NCBI GenBank assembly: GCA_964603455.1
Contig: CAZRVL010000022.1
Span: 1-28,059, forward strand
From: Flemingiibacterium sp964603455
GTDB taxonomy: Bacteria > Bacillota > Clostridia > Oscillospirales > CAG-272
Direction of reading: 5' to 3'
Length of the DNA: 28,059 nucleotides
This document shows positions 8,246 through 16,004 of this stretch, piece by piece (the stretch's first letter is position 1; every line of letters begins with the position of its first letter). Under the pieces are notes generated by a model. It did not search any database, had not been told where the DNA came from, and saw nothing but the letters and a program-made list of their open reading frames with translations. Both the position numbers and the translations under genes were made by a program.

Positions 8246-9385
8246 ATGTTTTCAAAAGAAGAAAAAGCCTGGGCGCGATCGTTTTTGATGAAGTGTGAAG
8301 AAAAAATCTACCGCATAATGGATGAGATCCAAAAGGATTATCCCTATACGACGGTCGATGGACGGTATGATAAGTTGGAGATTTTTCCTTTTAGTTGGAC
8401 GAGCGGCTTCTGGGGCGGTATTATGTGGCTTTTATATATTCAAACAGGAAAAGAGGCGTATCGGGAAAGAGCGATTCGTTGCAGCGAACGGATGCAGGCG
8501 GCACTTAGTGAACCAGAAAACTACAATTGCTTAGATAATCATGATTTAGGATTTGTCTTTTCTTTGACTAATGTGGCACACTACCGCCTGTGTGGGGATA
8601 AGAAAGCGCGCATACGCGCTTTACATGCTGCAACTATGCTTGCGGGGCGTTTCAATCTGAAAGGCAGATATATTCGTGCGTGGAGAAATGGTGTTCTGGG
8701 GGATGATACAAAAGGCTATGCAATTATCGATTGTCTGATGAATCTTCCGCTTTTATACTGGGCGGCAGAAGAATACGGAGATGAGCGGTTTGCACTTTTT
8801 GCAAAAGCCCATGCGCAGACGGCGCGGGAAACATTTCTAAAGCCAGATGGTTCTGTTTATCATATTGTGAACTTTGACACGCAAACAGGTGAAGTAAAGG
8901 ACTATCCTCGCGGACAAGGGTATGCTTCTGGTTCTTCTTGGTCAAGAGGACAGGCGTGGGGGATTTACGGATTCACGCTCTCCTACGAATATACGAATGA
9001 CGCATCGTTTCTAGATGTGGCCAAGGGTGTGGCAGACTATGTGATCGCACACTTGCAGGAAGGAGACCTTGCACCAGTAGACTATATGCAGCCTGCATTC
9101 CCAGTGCTGAGGGATGCTTCAGCAACGGCAATTACGGCAAGTGGAATGCTTGAACTGGCAAAATGCTGTGGAGCGGATGGTGAAAAATATGCGATCTATG
9201 CTATAAAACTCCTGAAGTCGCTTTATGAAGATGCTGATTTTTCGACCGATACACAAGCGATTGTGCAAAGCGCTACGGAAATGTACCATGCAGATAAGCA
9301 TCACTATCCTCTTATTTATGCGGATTTCTATTTGATAGAGGCACTTATGAAGTGTGTGGATGAGAAGACGTTTTGTATGTGGTAA
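8246..9385 (+). CDS. GH88 unsaturated glucuronyl hydrolase
   Basis: This 379-residue protein has no signal peptide, so it acts in the cytoplasm. GH88 enzymes hydrate and release the unsaturated uronic acid that polysaccharide lyases leave on the non-reducing end of oligosaccharides. The (alpha/alpha)6 fold motifs are visible: WTSGFWGGIMW (51-61), NHDLGF with D100 and IIDCLMNLPLLYW with D162. These match the two essential Asp residues of Bacillus UGL (D88 and D149). GYASGSSWSRGQAWGIYGF follows near residues 225-245. The length is normal for the family. GAGGAG precedes the ATG, 48 bases after the regulator stop. The DhuI-like isomerase at 10816 would take its product. GH105 is the main alternative, but the HDLGF and SWSRGQAW motifs favour GH88. 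No lyase gene is in the window, so cleavage must happen elsewhere. Confidence 0.88.
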   Translation: MFSKEEKAWARSFLMKCEEKIYRIMDEIQKDYPYTTVDGRYDKLEIFPFSWTSGFWGGIMWLLYIQTGKEAYRERAIRCSERMQAALSEPENYNCLDNHDLGFVFSLTNVAHYRLCGDKKARIRALHAATMLAGRFNLKGRYIRAWRNGVLGDDTKGYAIIDCLMNLPLLYWAAEEYGDERFALFAKAHAQTARETFLKPDGSVYHIVNFDTQTGEVKDYPRGQGYASGSSWSRGQAWGIYGFTLSYEYTNDASFLDVAKGVADYVIAHLQEGDLAPVDYMQPAFPVLRDASATAITASGMLELAKCCGADGEKYAIYAIKLLKSLYEDADFSTDTQAIVQSATEMYHADKHHYPLIYADFYLIEALMKCVDEKTFCMW

Positions 9386-9419
9386 TATTATCGTTATTAC
9401 ATGATGGGCGGAGAGCACA

Positions 9420-10115
9420 ATGAAAGATACAAAGATAAATCGGTTTTTTACAAGATTGTGTGCAGATATGGCGTCAATGACGTGGACGCAAAGAGTCGAT
9501 CACATATGGAGCTATTATAAAGAGAGTATTGTGATCGTGATAGCGTTGGTGCTGATCGCAATATATTTGTTTGCTTCGATTTGGAAAGATCAAAAAGAAT
9601 TACTTCTTGGAGGATTGGCGGTCAATGTTACTTTTTCAGAGGAGGCACAGTCATATTTGCAGGATGGGTATACAAAAACACAAGAAAAGGAAAACGCAGA
9701 GGCTCTTTTGCAAATGATCCACATAGCGGGATTTTCTGAAGTGCAATCGTCGGAACAGACATATTATATGCTAACAAAAACGATCGCAATGCTCACAAAT
9801 CAGGAAATCGACTACTTCATCTTAGACCAGACTGCATTGGAACTTTATCTTGCGCAGGATGCATTTCTTGATTTGTCAGATGTCTTCCCTGAAGAGGAGC
9901 TAGATGCTTTTGGCGAAAATGTGATTCAGCTAACGAAAGTTGATGAGGATAACAAGACAGTTGTGGAAGCATATCCGGTTGCGCTCCGCATTACAGAAAT
10001 CCCGTTTGTGCGAGAAATGGGAGAAACGACAGGTGATGTATACATTGCGTTTGCGGTGAATGCTCCTCATTCGGAACGATTGCATGGTTTTTGGGCTTAC
10101 TTAAATATGTGGTAG
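9420..10115 (+). CDS. Hypothetical single-pass membrane protein with extracytoplasmic domain
   Basis: I do not recognise a named family. The 231-residue product starts with a cytoplasmic segment of about 37 residues. One membrane helix follows at about residues 38-54 (IVIVIALVLIAIYLFASIW), then an outside domain of about 175 residues rich in acidic residues. Proteins of this general build (short tail, one helix, small extracytoplasmic domain) often sit beside YesL/DUF624 genes in Clostridia, as here. The stop lies just upstream of the YesL start, which suggests co-translation. GGAG lies 7 bases before ATG. A role in membrane assembly or sensing for the transporter would be speculation. Confidence 0.7.
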   Translation: MKDTKINRFFTRLCADMASMTWTQRVDHIWSYYKESIVIVIALVLIAIYLFASIWKDQKELLLGGLAVNVTFSEEAQSYLQDGYTKTQEKENAEALLQMIHIAGFSEVQSSEQTYYMLTKTIAMLTNQEIDYFILDQTALELYLAQDAFLDLSDVFPEEELDAFGENVIQLTKVDEDNKTVVEAYPVALRITEIPFVREMGETTGDVYIAFAVNAPHSERLHGFWAYLNMW

Positions 10116-10141
10116 TGTTTGTGGGGAAGATGGAGGATTCA

Positions 10142-10813
10142 ATGAACGGTATTTTCTCTTATAATTCTAAGTTTTTTCAAACTGTACTAAGGGCTTCTAA
10201 CATGGTTTTGCTCAATGTGCTATATCTTGCATGCTGTGCACCAATCATAACGATTGGGCCAGCGCAGGCAGGGATGCTCAATGCAATGCGTGTTTTCCAA
10301 GATCCTGATGATGATAGTTCATACTTCAAGGCTTTTTTTCGTGGATTCAGAAATGGATTTGGCGTGATCGCACTTATCAATAGCGTTTGCTTATGCTTGA
10401 TTTGCGCAATGCTTGCACTACTGATATCGATTATTTATATGGATGCAATTTTTGAAAATGCTCCGATTGCGCTTACTTTTTTTTTGCTTGTGGTGATCCT
10501 TGTTTTTCAATTCATGGCAGTTGCGTTCCATTCGCGCTTTCAGTGCTCAACATGGCAAATTATACGTAATACTTGCTATATGATCCTGATGCACCCTATT
10601 CGTGCGGTGCTTTTGGCGGGGTTGATTTGGATGCCCCTATTGATAGCAGTGCTCGATCCTTATATCTTCCTAAAAGTGACACCTGTTTGGATGTTTATTT
10701 ATTATTCACTTGGGTTTTATTGCTGTGCAAAACTGATCAGAGTTCCTTTTGCGGAGATAGAAGAGAAGCTTTGCCAAAGCACATATGCAGAAAACAAAAT
10801 TGAAGGAGATTGA
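10142..10813 (+). CDS. YesL family protein (DUF624)
   Basis: This is a multi-pass membrane protein of unknown biochemical function, typically linked to LplB/LplC/LipO sugar transporters. I chose ATG 10142 (MNGIFSYNSKFF) because GGAGG at 10132-10136 is well placed and the N-terminal motif matches the family. The frame is open further upstream to 10091 but that start would overlap the previous gene. The 223 residues fit the usual length of about 210. Four to five hydrophobic helices are visible, and the conserved GPAQAGMLNAMR segment follows the first helix pair. The conserved middle QCSTWQIIRNTCYMILMHP is also present. The stop is two bases before the next ATG. Confidence 0.85.
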   Translation: MNGIFSYNSKFFQTVLRASNMVLLNVLYLACCAPIITIGPAQAGMLNAMRVFQDPDDDSSYFKAFFRGFRNGFGVIALINSVCLCLICAMLALLISIIYMDAIFENAPIALTFFLLVVILVFQFMAVAFHSRFQCSTWQIIRNTCYMILMHPIRAVLLAGLIWMPLLIAVLDPYIFLKVTPVWMFIYYSLGFYCCAKLIRVPFAEIEEKLCQSTYAENKIEGD

Positions 10814-10815
10814 TT

Positions 10816-11454
10816 ATGAAAATTGCACTTATTAACGAAAATAGTCAGGCAGCAAAAAATGAAATGATTTATCAGACACTAAAGAAAGTTGTTGAGCCTA
10901 TGGGACACGAGGTGTTCAACTACGGAATGTATGGTGCAGAAGATCCGAATTCTATTACATACGTTCAGAATGGTATTTTAGCGGCAGTTTTGCTCAATTC
11001 GGGCGCAGCAGACTATGTGATCACTGGTTGCGGAACGGGAGAGGGTGCGATGCTTGCTTGCAATAGTTTCCCGAAGGTGCTTTGCGGTCACATTACATCT
11101 GCACTTGACGCCTACCTTTTCTCTCAGGTAAATGACGGAAACTGCGTTTCGTTACCATTTGCTGAAAATTTTGGCTGGGGCGGAGAGCTGAATTTGCAGT
11201 ATATTTTTGAAAAACTCTTTTGTTCGCCCGCAGGTGGTGGCTATCCGCCTGAAAGAGTCATTCCGGAACAAAGAAACAAGAAGATACTGGATGCTGTCAA
11301 GGAAATCACGCATAATGATCTTGTGACAATTCTGACCCAATTGGATCGGGAACTGGTAAAAGGTGCGCTTTGCGGTGAACAGTTTGAAAGACTTTTCTTT
11401 ACAAACTGTCACAATAAAGAAATTGCTGACTGTGTGCGGGAGATTTTGAGATAA
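10816..11454 (+). CDS. DhuI-like 4-deoxy-L-threo-5-hexosulose-uronate isomerase (RpiB/LacAB family)
   Basis: This 212-residue cytoplasmic isomerase belongs to the RpiB/LacA/LacB fold family. The start MKIALINENSQAAKN and the segment FNYGM...TYVQNG closely resemble streptococcal DhuI from glycosaminoglycan clusters, as I remember it. DhuI converts the keto form of unsaturated uronic acid, released by GH88, towards 2,5-diketo-3-deoxygluconate. The catalytic loop GCGTGEGAM (71-79) carries C72. The C-terminal ITHNDLVTIL segment is also typical. AAGGAG (10803-10808) lies 7 bases before ATG 10816; an upstream TTG is less likely. The gene overlaps the next by one base pair cluster (TAATG). The dehydrogenase (DhuD) that normally acts next is not found here. 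The specific reaction is inferred from family and context; the fold is certain. Confidence 0.82.
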   Translation: MKIALINENSQAAKNEMIYQTLKKVVEPMGHEVFNYGMYGAEDPNSITYVQNGILAAVLLNSGAADYVITGCGTGEGAMLACNSFPKVLCGHITSALDAYLFSQVNDGNCVSLPFAENFGWGGELNLQYIFEKLFCSPAGGGYPPERVIPEQRNKKILDAVKEITHNDLVTILTQLDRELVKGALCGEQFERLFFTNCHNKEIADCVREILR

Positions 11455-12245
11455 TGTCGTTGTTTACCATTCAGATTATGGATGCAAATGGAGTCGAAAA
11501 AGCCTGCGACAGCGCAGAAGGATTTGCGAGCCTTGTATATCGCAAAGCCTACCAAGAGGGCGATGTGCTCCAAATCAGGACAACGGTGCGCGATATCTAT
11601 GTTCGATTACAACTTGATGATGCAATGGGTGAAAACATCGTCTATTTAACGGGCGATATATCTTATCCGATACCATCTGCGTTGAACCGCACCAATCTTT
11701 CACCCAAAGCGTTTTCAGGACAGCTGCATTATTTGTTTGTCAGAGAACTCCAACCAGAAGAAATCAAACAGTATCGCAATCAGGCTCGAAATATTTACGA
11801 TAAGCGCAATAGTGCAAATATGTATCCGCATATCTGTGCAAATGTGGAAAGTAGGGGAGAGGCAAAATTCGCCGCAAGCAATACGATCGATGGTGTATGC
11901 GAGAATAGATGTCACGGCGTTTGGCCATATCAGTCTTGGGGAATTGATAGGCGAGATGATGCATGTTTGATGATCGATTTTGGCCACGAGATCGAAGTGA
12001 ATCGGATCGTGTTCTTTATTCGTGCAGATTTCCCCCATGATAACTGGTGGAAACAGGTAACGGTGACATTTTCAGATGGAACATCTGTTATCTGGAAACT
12101 TGAAAAGACAAGATTCCAGCAGACCCTTTCTTTCCCGAGCAAAACGATTCACTATGTGCGTTTCAGCGAACTAATTAAATCTGACGATCCATCACCGTTT
12201 CCCTCCCTTACGCAGGTCGAGGTATACGGAAGAGCGTTACAATAA
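11454..12245 (+). CDS. Cytoplasmic protein with C-terminal discoidin (F5/8 type C-like) domain
   Basis: The 263-residue product has an N-terminal region of about 115 residues that I do not recognise. It is followed by a jelly-roll domain from about residue 124 to the end. That part contains FAASNTIDGV, WPYQSWGIDRRDDACLMIDFG, NRIVFFIRADFPHDNWWKQV and a closing LTQVEVYG, the usual skeleton of a discoidin-like carbohydrate-binding module. There is no signal peptide or anchor, which is unusual for this fold. The ATG overlaps the stop of the isomerase gene (TAATG), so translation is coupled. The downstream glycosidase starts 17 bases after the stop. It may bind the imported oligosaccharide or act as an unrecognised enzyme. 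Confidence 0.75.
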   Translation: MSLFTIQIMDANGVEKACDSAEGFASLVYRKAYQEGDVLQIRTTVRDIYVRLQLDDAMGENIVYLTGDISYPIPSALNRTNLSPKAFSGQLHYLFVRELQPEEIKQYRNQARNIYDKRNSANMYPHICANVESRGEAKFAASNTIDGVCENRCHGVWPYQSWGIDRRDDACLMIDFGHEIEVNRIVFFIRADFPHDNWWKQVTVTFSDGTSVIWKLEKTRFQQTLSFPSKTIHYVRFSELIKSDDPSPFPSLTQVEVYGRALQ

Positions 12246-12262
12246 TAGAGGAGAAGTTACAG

Positions 12263-14296
12263 ATGTGGTACGATAACAGTTATAGAAGACATTTGTGCGA
12301 TATGCATATCCATGATTGGGATGAAGCGTTTCTATCACGTTTTTCCCCAGAGGCATATTTTGAAAATCTGAAAAGAGCGAAAGTTCAAAGTGCCATGATT
12401 TATTTTCAGTCGCATGTTGGACTTTGCTACTATCCGACAAAATCGGGGAAAATGCACAACGCGTTCCGTGGCAAAGAAGATGCTATGCGTCGTCTGGTCA
12501 ATATGTGCCGTGAAAATGGAATCCATGTTACGGGATATTATAGCTTGATTTACAATAACTGGGCACATGATACACATCCGGAATGGAGACTTGTGAATCA
12601 GGATGGCAGATCAGCAAAGGAAGCTTCGGAAAAGATCTCGGCAGAATTTGCACAGGATTCTGTATGTAGATATGGGCTGTGTTGCCCCAATAATGTGGAC
12701 TATCGCGCTTTTGTTGAAAAGCAGATTCAGGAAATGGCAGAGTATTTTACCTTTGATGGAATGTTTTTCGATATGCTGTTTTGGCTTCATCCGTGTTATT
12801 GTCCGTCTTGCCAGAAACGCTGGGAAGAAGAAGTTGGAGGACGACTTCCGACAGTTGAAGATTGGCAAGATCCAATGTGGCTCTTGCACATGCAGAAACG
12901 GCGCGAATGGATGGGCGAATTTGCACAGTTTGCAACGGATACACTAAAAAAATATGCGCCACATTCGACGGTGGAACACAATGTATCTTCGGCAGGACTG
13001 CCTCTTGCTCATAAAGGCAATGCAGAAGAAGTTTTGAAAGCATCCGAATTTGCGGGCGGTGATCTATATGGTGGGATCTACAATCAGTCGTTTATCTGTA
13101 AACTGTATAAGAATTTCACAACAAATCCACCTTTTGAATATATGGCATCGCGCTGTACACCAACGCTTGCACATCACACGACCAGCAAATCGGAGGACAC
13201 GCTGAAAAGTGAAGTTTTTTTGACTGCGGCGCATCACGGAGCAACGCTTGTGATCGATGCAATCAATCCCGTTGGAACGCTGGATCAACGCGTATATGAT
13301 ATGTTTGGTAGAATTTTTGCACAACAAGAGCCATATGAAACCTATTTTAAGGGGGATATGGTAGAAGATGTGGGTGTTTATTACAGCTTGCGCAGTAAAT
13401 TCAATGCACATGGAGAAGCGTATACAAATCACGATTCTTGCGTCCACACAGTAAAAAATTTGGTTCAAAACCATATCAGTTGTGGCGTTACGGGAACGCT
13501 ACATTCATTAAATGACTATCAGATCCTGATCGCACCTATGTTGACAGAAATAGATGCGCTGGATTTTGGCAGGATCATCCAGTATGTAAAAGACGGTGGA
13601 CAGCTTTATTTGAGTGGTTCGGATTGCACAGACTTGCTGAAGGAATTCTTTGGCCTACAAGTTGTGGATAGAACAGTGCACAAAATAGTTTATGTCGCGC
13701 CAAAATCAAAGGCTAATGATGCATTTGCACCGTTTAATGCAGAATATCCGCTTCATATAGATGGTACTGCACCGATTATCGATGGTGCAATGGATGAAGC
13801 GGTGCTTGCAACCATCACACTTCCGTATACCTTGCAGGGAAGCACAGATTTTGCATCCATTCATTCTGATCCACCGGGCGTTCCGACCGATATCCCTGCG
13901 GTCATGTTTACAACGTACGGAAAGGGAAAGGTGCTTTGGAGCTCGGTTGCGTTGGAGGGAATTGACAACTATAATCATGAGCGTGTGTTGATCAATTTGC
14001 TCGAGAAGTATTTCACGCTTCATAGAAGTTTTATCTCTGATGCTCCTGTTGACGTGGAAGTAACGCTTTTCCAAAAACAGAAGGAGAAGTATGTGCATCT
14101 TGTTCTGCTAAACGAGCAGGAAAAGGCACGCAAGATTGCGCCGATTTGCGTATCGGTCGCTTCTGAGAAAAAGCCGACGAGAATTCTTCAACTCCCCAAT
14201 CGTATAGTTGTTCCGTTTTCGTATGATGGCGGATATGTAGCCTTTAGAGAAGAAAACATGGAAATGTTCCGAATGTACAAAATCGAGATGGAGTGA
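12263..14296 (+). CDS. Putative glycosidase, GHL6/alpha-L-fucosidase-like TIM barrel
   Basis: This 677-residue protein starts with MWYDNSYRRHLCDMHIHDWD and runs into a TIM barrel. The barrel motif FDGMFFDM (164-171) puts D165 and D170 at the end of a strand, where the nucleophile lies in GH29-like enzymes. It is followed by HPCYCPSCQKRW (C178, C180, C183), a Cys pattern typical of the hypothetical glycosyl hydrolase 6 family. TVEHNVSSAG and GATLVIDAINPVGTL are further barrel strands. From about residue 400 a GATase-like domain is visible (LHSLNDYQILIAPMLTEID, YVKDGGQLYLSGSD), as in GH42-type enzymes. No signal peptide. GAGGAG lies 9-10 bases before ATG. The substrate is unknown; an alpha-linked deoxysugar or neutral sugar is possible. 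Confidence 0.72.
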   Translation: MWYDNSYRRHLCDMHIHDWDEAFLSRFSPEAYFENLKRAKVQSAMIYFQSHVGLCYYPTKSGKMHNAFRGKEDAMRRLVNMCRENGIHVTGYYSLIYNNWAHDTHPEWRLVNQDGRSAKEASEKISAEFAQDSVCRYGLCCPNNVDYRAFVEKQIQEMAEYFTFDGMFFDMLFWLHPCYCPSCQKRWEEEVGGRLPTVEDWQDPMWLLHMQKRREWMGEFAQFATDTLKKYAPHSTVEHNVSSAGLPLAHKGNAEEVLKASEFAGGDLYGGIYNQSFICKLYKNFTTNPPFEYMASRCTPTLAHHTTSKSEDTLKSEVFLTAAHHGATLVIDAINPVGTLDQRVYDMFGRIFAQQEPYETYFKGDMVEDVGVYYSLRSKFNAHGEAYTNHDSCVHTVKNLVQNHISCGVTGTLHSLNDYQILIAPMLTEIDALDFGRIIQYVKDGGQLYLSGSDCTDLLKEFFGLQVVDRTVHKIVYVAPKSKANDAFAPFNAEYPLHIDGTAPIIDGAMDEAVLATITLPYTLQGSTDFASIHSDPPGVPTDIPAVMFTTYGKGKVLWSSVALEGIDNYNHERVLINLLEKYFTLHRSFISDAPVDVEVTLFQKQKEKYVHLVLLNEQEKARKIAPICVSVASEKKPTRILQLPNRIVVPFSYDGGYVAFREENMEMFRMYKIEME

Positions 14297-14368
14297 ACGG
14301 CAGAAAATGCAAATCATTCGATGTTCCAAGTTTGCCAGAGAAGATATTTGACACATGGGAGTATGGTA

Positions 14369-15598
14369 ATGGGAAATGTTAAAAAGTATATTGAACAAAA
14401 CTGGAATCGAACAATAAAATACGTACCGCAAGACAATGGTACATTGATCGGTTTGCCCAAACCCTTTACGACACCGTGCATAAGTGGTATGTTTCAGGAG
14501 TTGTTTTACTGGGATACATATTTTACAAATCTTGGACTGATGCAGGATGATCGCTTTGAACAGGCAAAAAATAATGTGGATGACATGCTCTATCTTGTTG
14601 AACGCTATGGAATGATGCCAAATGGAAGCCGAACCTATTTTTTGAACCGTTCACAGCCACCTTTTCTCTCGCAAATGGTCAAGGATATCTGGACGATTAC
14701 ACGAGATAATCAATGGTTGCAGGAAAAGGCATATCCCGCACTAAAAAAAGAATACGATTTCTGGCAAAGCAAAAGACAAACAATATGTGGATTGAACTGT
14801 TATGCTGGAACACAGCCTGATTCTCAAACATTGCAAGAATATGCGCAGATGCTTTGTGAGCGCTTCAACATAGCCCAGCCGACGGATGAAGAGACACGCA
14901 CACAGTATGGATATGCAATGCTTGCAGTCGCAGAGAGCGGGTGGGATTGCACAAGTAGATTCAAGATGGAAGCGCATTGCTTCTGTCCAGTCGATTTGAA
15001 TGCGCTTTTATACATGTTGGAAGAAAATATGGAATGCTTCGCAAAAGAACTGCATTATCACGACGAGATGCTTTCGTGGCAAAAAAGAAAGATAAACAGA
15101 AAGAAACGGATGCAGGAAGTACTTTGGGACGAAGAAAGAAACTGTTTCTTTGACTACAATTTCTGCACGAAAGAGCGAGGAAACCTGTTATCTGCGGCAG
15201 CATTTTATCCTTTGTTTGTTGGAATGTGCGATGAAATACAGGCGGAAGCGGTGATTTCACGACTGCCGTTGATCGAGCGAGAGTATGGAATTGCATGCTG
15301 TGAGGAACGAGAGGATCTGTTGTCGCTACAATGGGATCATCCGAACGGTTGGGCGTGCATTCAGTATATCGTTGTGCAAGGACTTTTGCGATATGGACAC
15401 ATCCAGGATGCACAGAGAATCATGCACAAATTTGTCCATGTCATTGAGAAAGTATTCGATGAAACTGGAAATCTGTGGGAAAAGTATGATGTTTGCACGG
15501 GAAAGTGTGCAGCATCAAAGGAATATGCCACCCCGCCGATGATGGGATGGACAGCAGGCGTGTATGTTCTTTTTCGGAAAATGCTTGAAAATAAATGA
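14369..15598 (+). CDS. Short GH37 trehalase-like glycosidase
   Basis: The trehalase-family landmarks are present in order. ELFYWDTYF (44-52) is signature 1, PNGSRTYFLNRSQPP (84-98) follows, and SGWDCTSRF (190-198) carries D193, the expected acid. QWDHPNGW (321-328) is signature 2, and LWEKYDV (369-375) carries E371, the expected base. It is 409 residues, shorter than the usual 500-560, and lacks the long N-terminal part. I chose ATG 14369 because GGGAG at 14357-14361 is well spaced; longer starts at 14321 or 14363 lack a good site. No signal peptide, so it acts inside the cell. A trehalase-like enzyme between a uronate hydrolase and RhaM suggests a related alpha-linked substrate rather than trehalose itself. 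The fold and catalytic pair are clear; the specificity is not. Confidence 0.85.
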   Translation: MGNVKKYIEQNWNRTIKYVPQDNGTLIGLPKPFTTPCISGMFQELFYWDTYFTNLGLMQDDRFEQAKNNVDDMLYLVERYGMMPNGSRTYFLNRSQPPFLSQMVKDIWTITRDNQWLQEKAYPALKKEYDFWQSKRQTICGLNCYAGTQPDSQTLQEYAQMLCERFNIAQPTDEETRTQYGYAMLAVAESGWDCTSRFKMEAHCFCPVDLNALLYMLEENMECFAKELHYHDEMLSWQKRKINRKKRMQEVLWDEERNCFFDYNFCTKERGNLLSAAAFYPLFVGMCDEIQAEAVISRLPLIEREYGIACCEEREDLLSLQWDHPNGWACIQYIVVQGLLRYGHIQDAQRIMHKFVHVIEKVFDETGNLWEKYDVCTGKCAASKEYATPPMMGWTAGVYVLFRKMLENK

Positions 15599-15609
15599 GG
15601 AGAATATCT

Positions 15610-15927
15610 ATGGAGAGAATGGCGTGGAAAGGAAAGATCAAGTCTGGATGCAGGCAGATCTATATAGAGCGTCATGCGCATATTTGGCCGGAAATGGTAG
15701 AAATTTTGAAACAGGCAGGAATACGCAATTATTCGATTTTTGCAAATGGAGACGAGCTTTTTGGATATTACGAATGCGAAAATGGCGTTGAATTTGCTGA
15801 GAGAGTTCAGGCGCAGAGTGAAATCGTTGCGCGCTGGAATGTGTATATGAAAGACATTTTGGAACTGGAAATGGATCCTAAAACGGGAGCACAGCCGAAG
15901 ATGGAACAAGTTTTTCGGCTTGACTAA
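15610..15927 (+). CDS. rhaM: L-rhamnose mutarotase (RhaM/YiiL family)
   Basis: This 105-residue dimeric alpha/beta-barrel protein interconverts the anomers of L-rhamnose. The signature RHAHIWPEM includes H22, the position of the catalytic His in the E. coli enzyme (H22). NYSIFANGDELFGYYE and VARWNVYMKDIL follow, then EQVFRLD at the C-terminus. I chose ATG 15610 because TGAGGAG at 15596-15602 is 7 bases upstream; a start at 15595 would put that site inside the gene. TGAGGAG overlaps the stop of the GH37 gene. A GC-rich hairpin at 15958-15992 ends the module. The gene implies that L-rhamnose, or a sugar with similar stereochemistry, is released in the cell. No rhamnose isomerase or kinase is visible here. 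Confidence 0.85.
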   Translation: MERMAWKGKIKSGCRQIYIERHAHIWPEMVEILKQAGIRNYSIFANGDELFGYYECENGVEFAERVQAQSEIVARWNVYMKDILELEMDPKTGAQPKMEQVFRLD

Positions 15928-15956
15928 CAAATCAAACAACACTCCTTGTAGAAAGA

Positions 15957-16001
15957 GGAAGGGTAGCGGTTTTTTGTGAACTGCTGCCCTTCTTCGTTTT
16001 T
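15957..16001 (+). terminator. Intrinsic terminator of module A
   Basis: The arm 15958-15971 (GAAGGGTAGCGGTT) pairs with 15979-15992 (AACTGCTGCCCTTC), allowing two G-U pairs, and TTCGTTTTT follows. It lies between RhaM and the convergent regulator gene, so it may also stop transcription from the other side. Confidence 0.75.
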
Positions 16002-16004
16002 GCT

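Noticed and set aside
10091..10141. Longer start of the YesL gene
   Set aside because: It would overlap the previous gene and lacks a ribosome binding site, while ATG 10142 has GGAGG.
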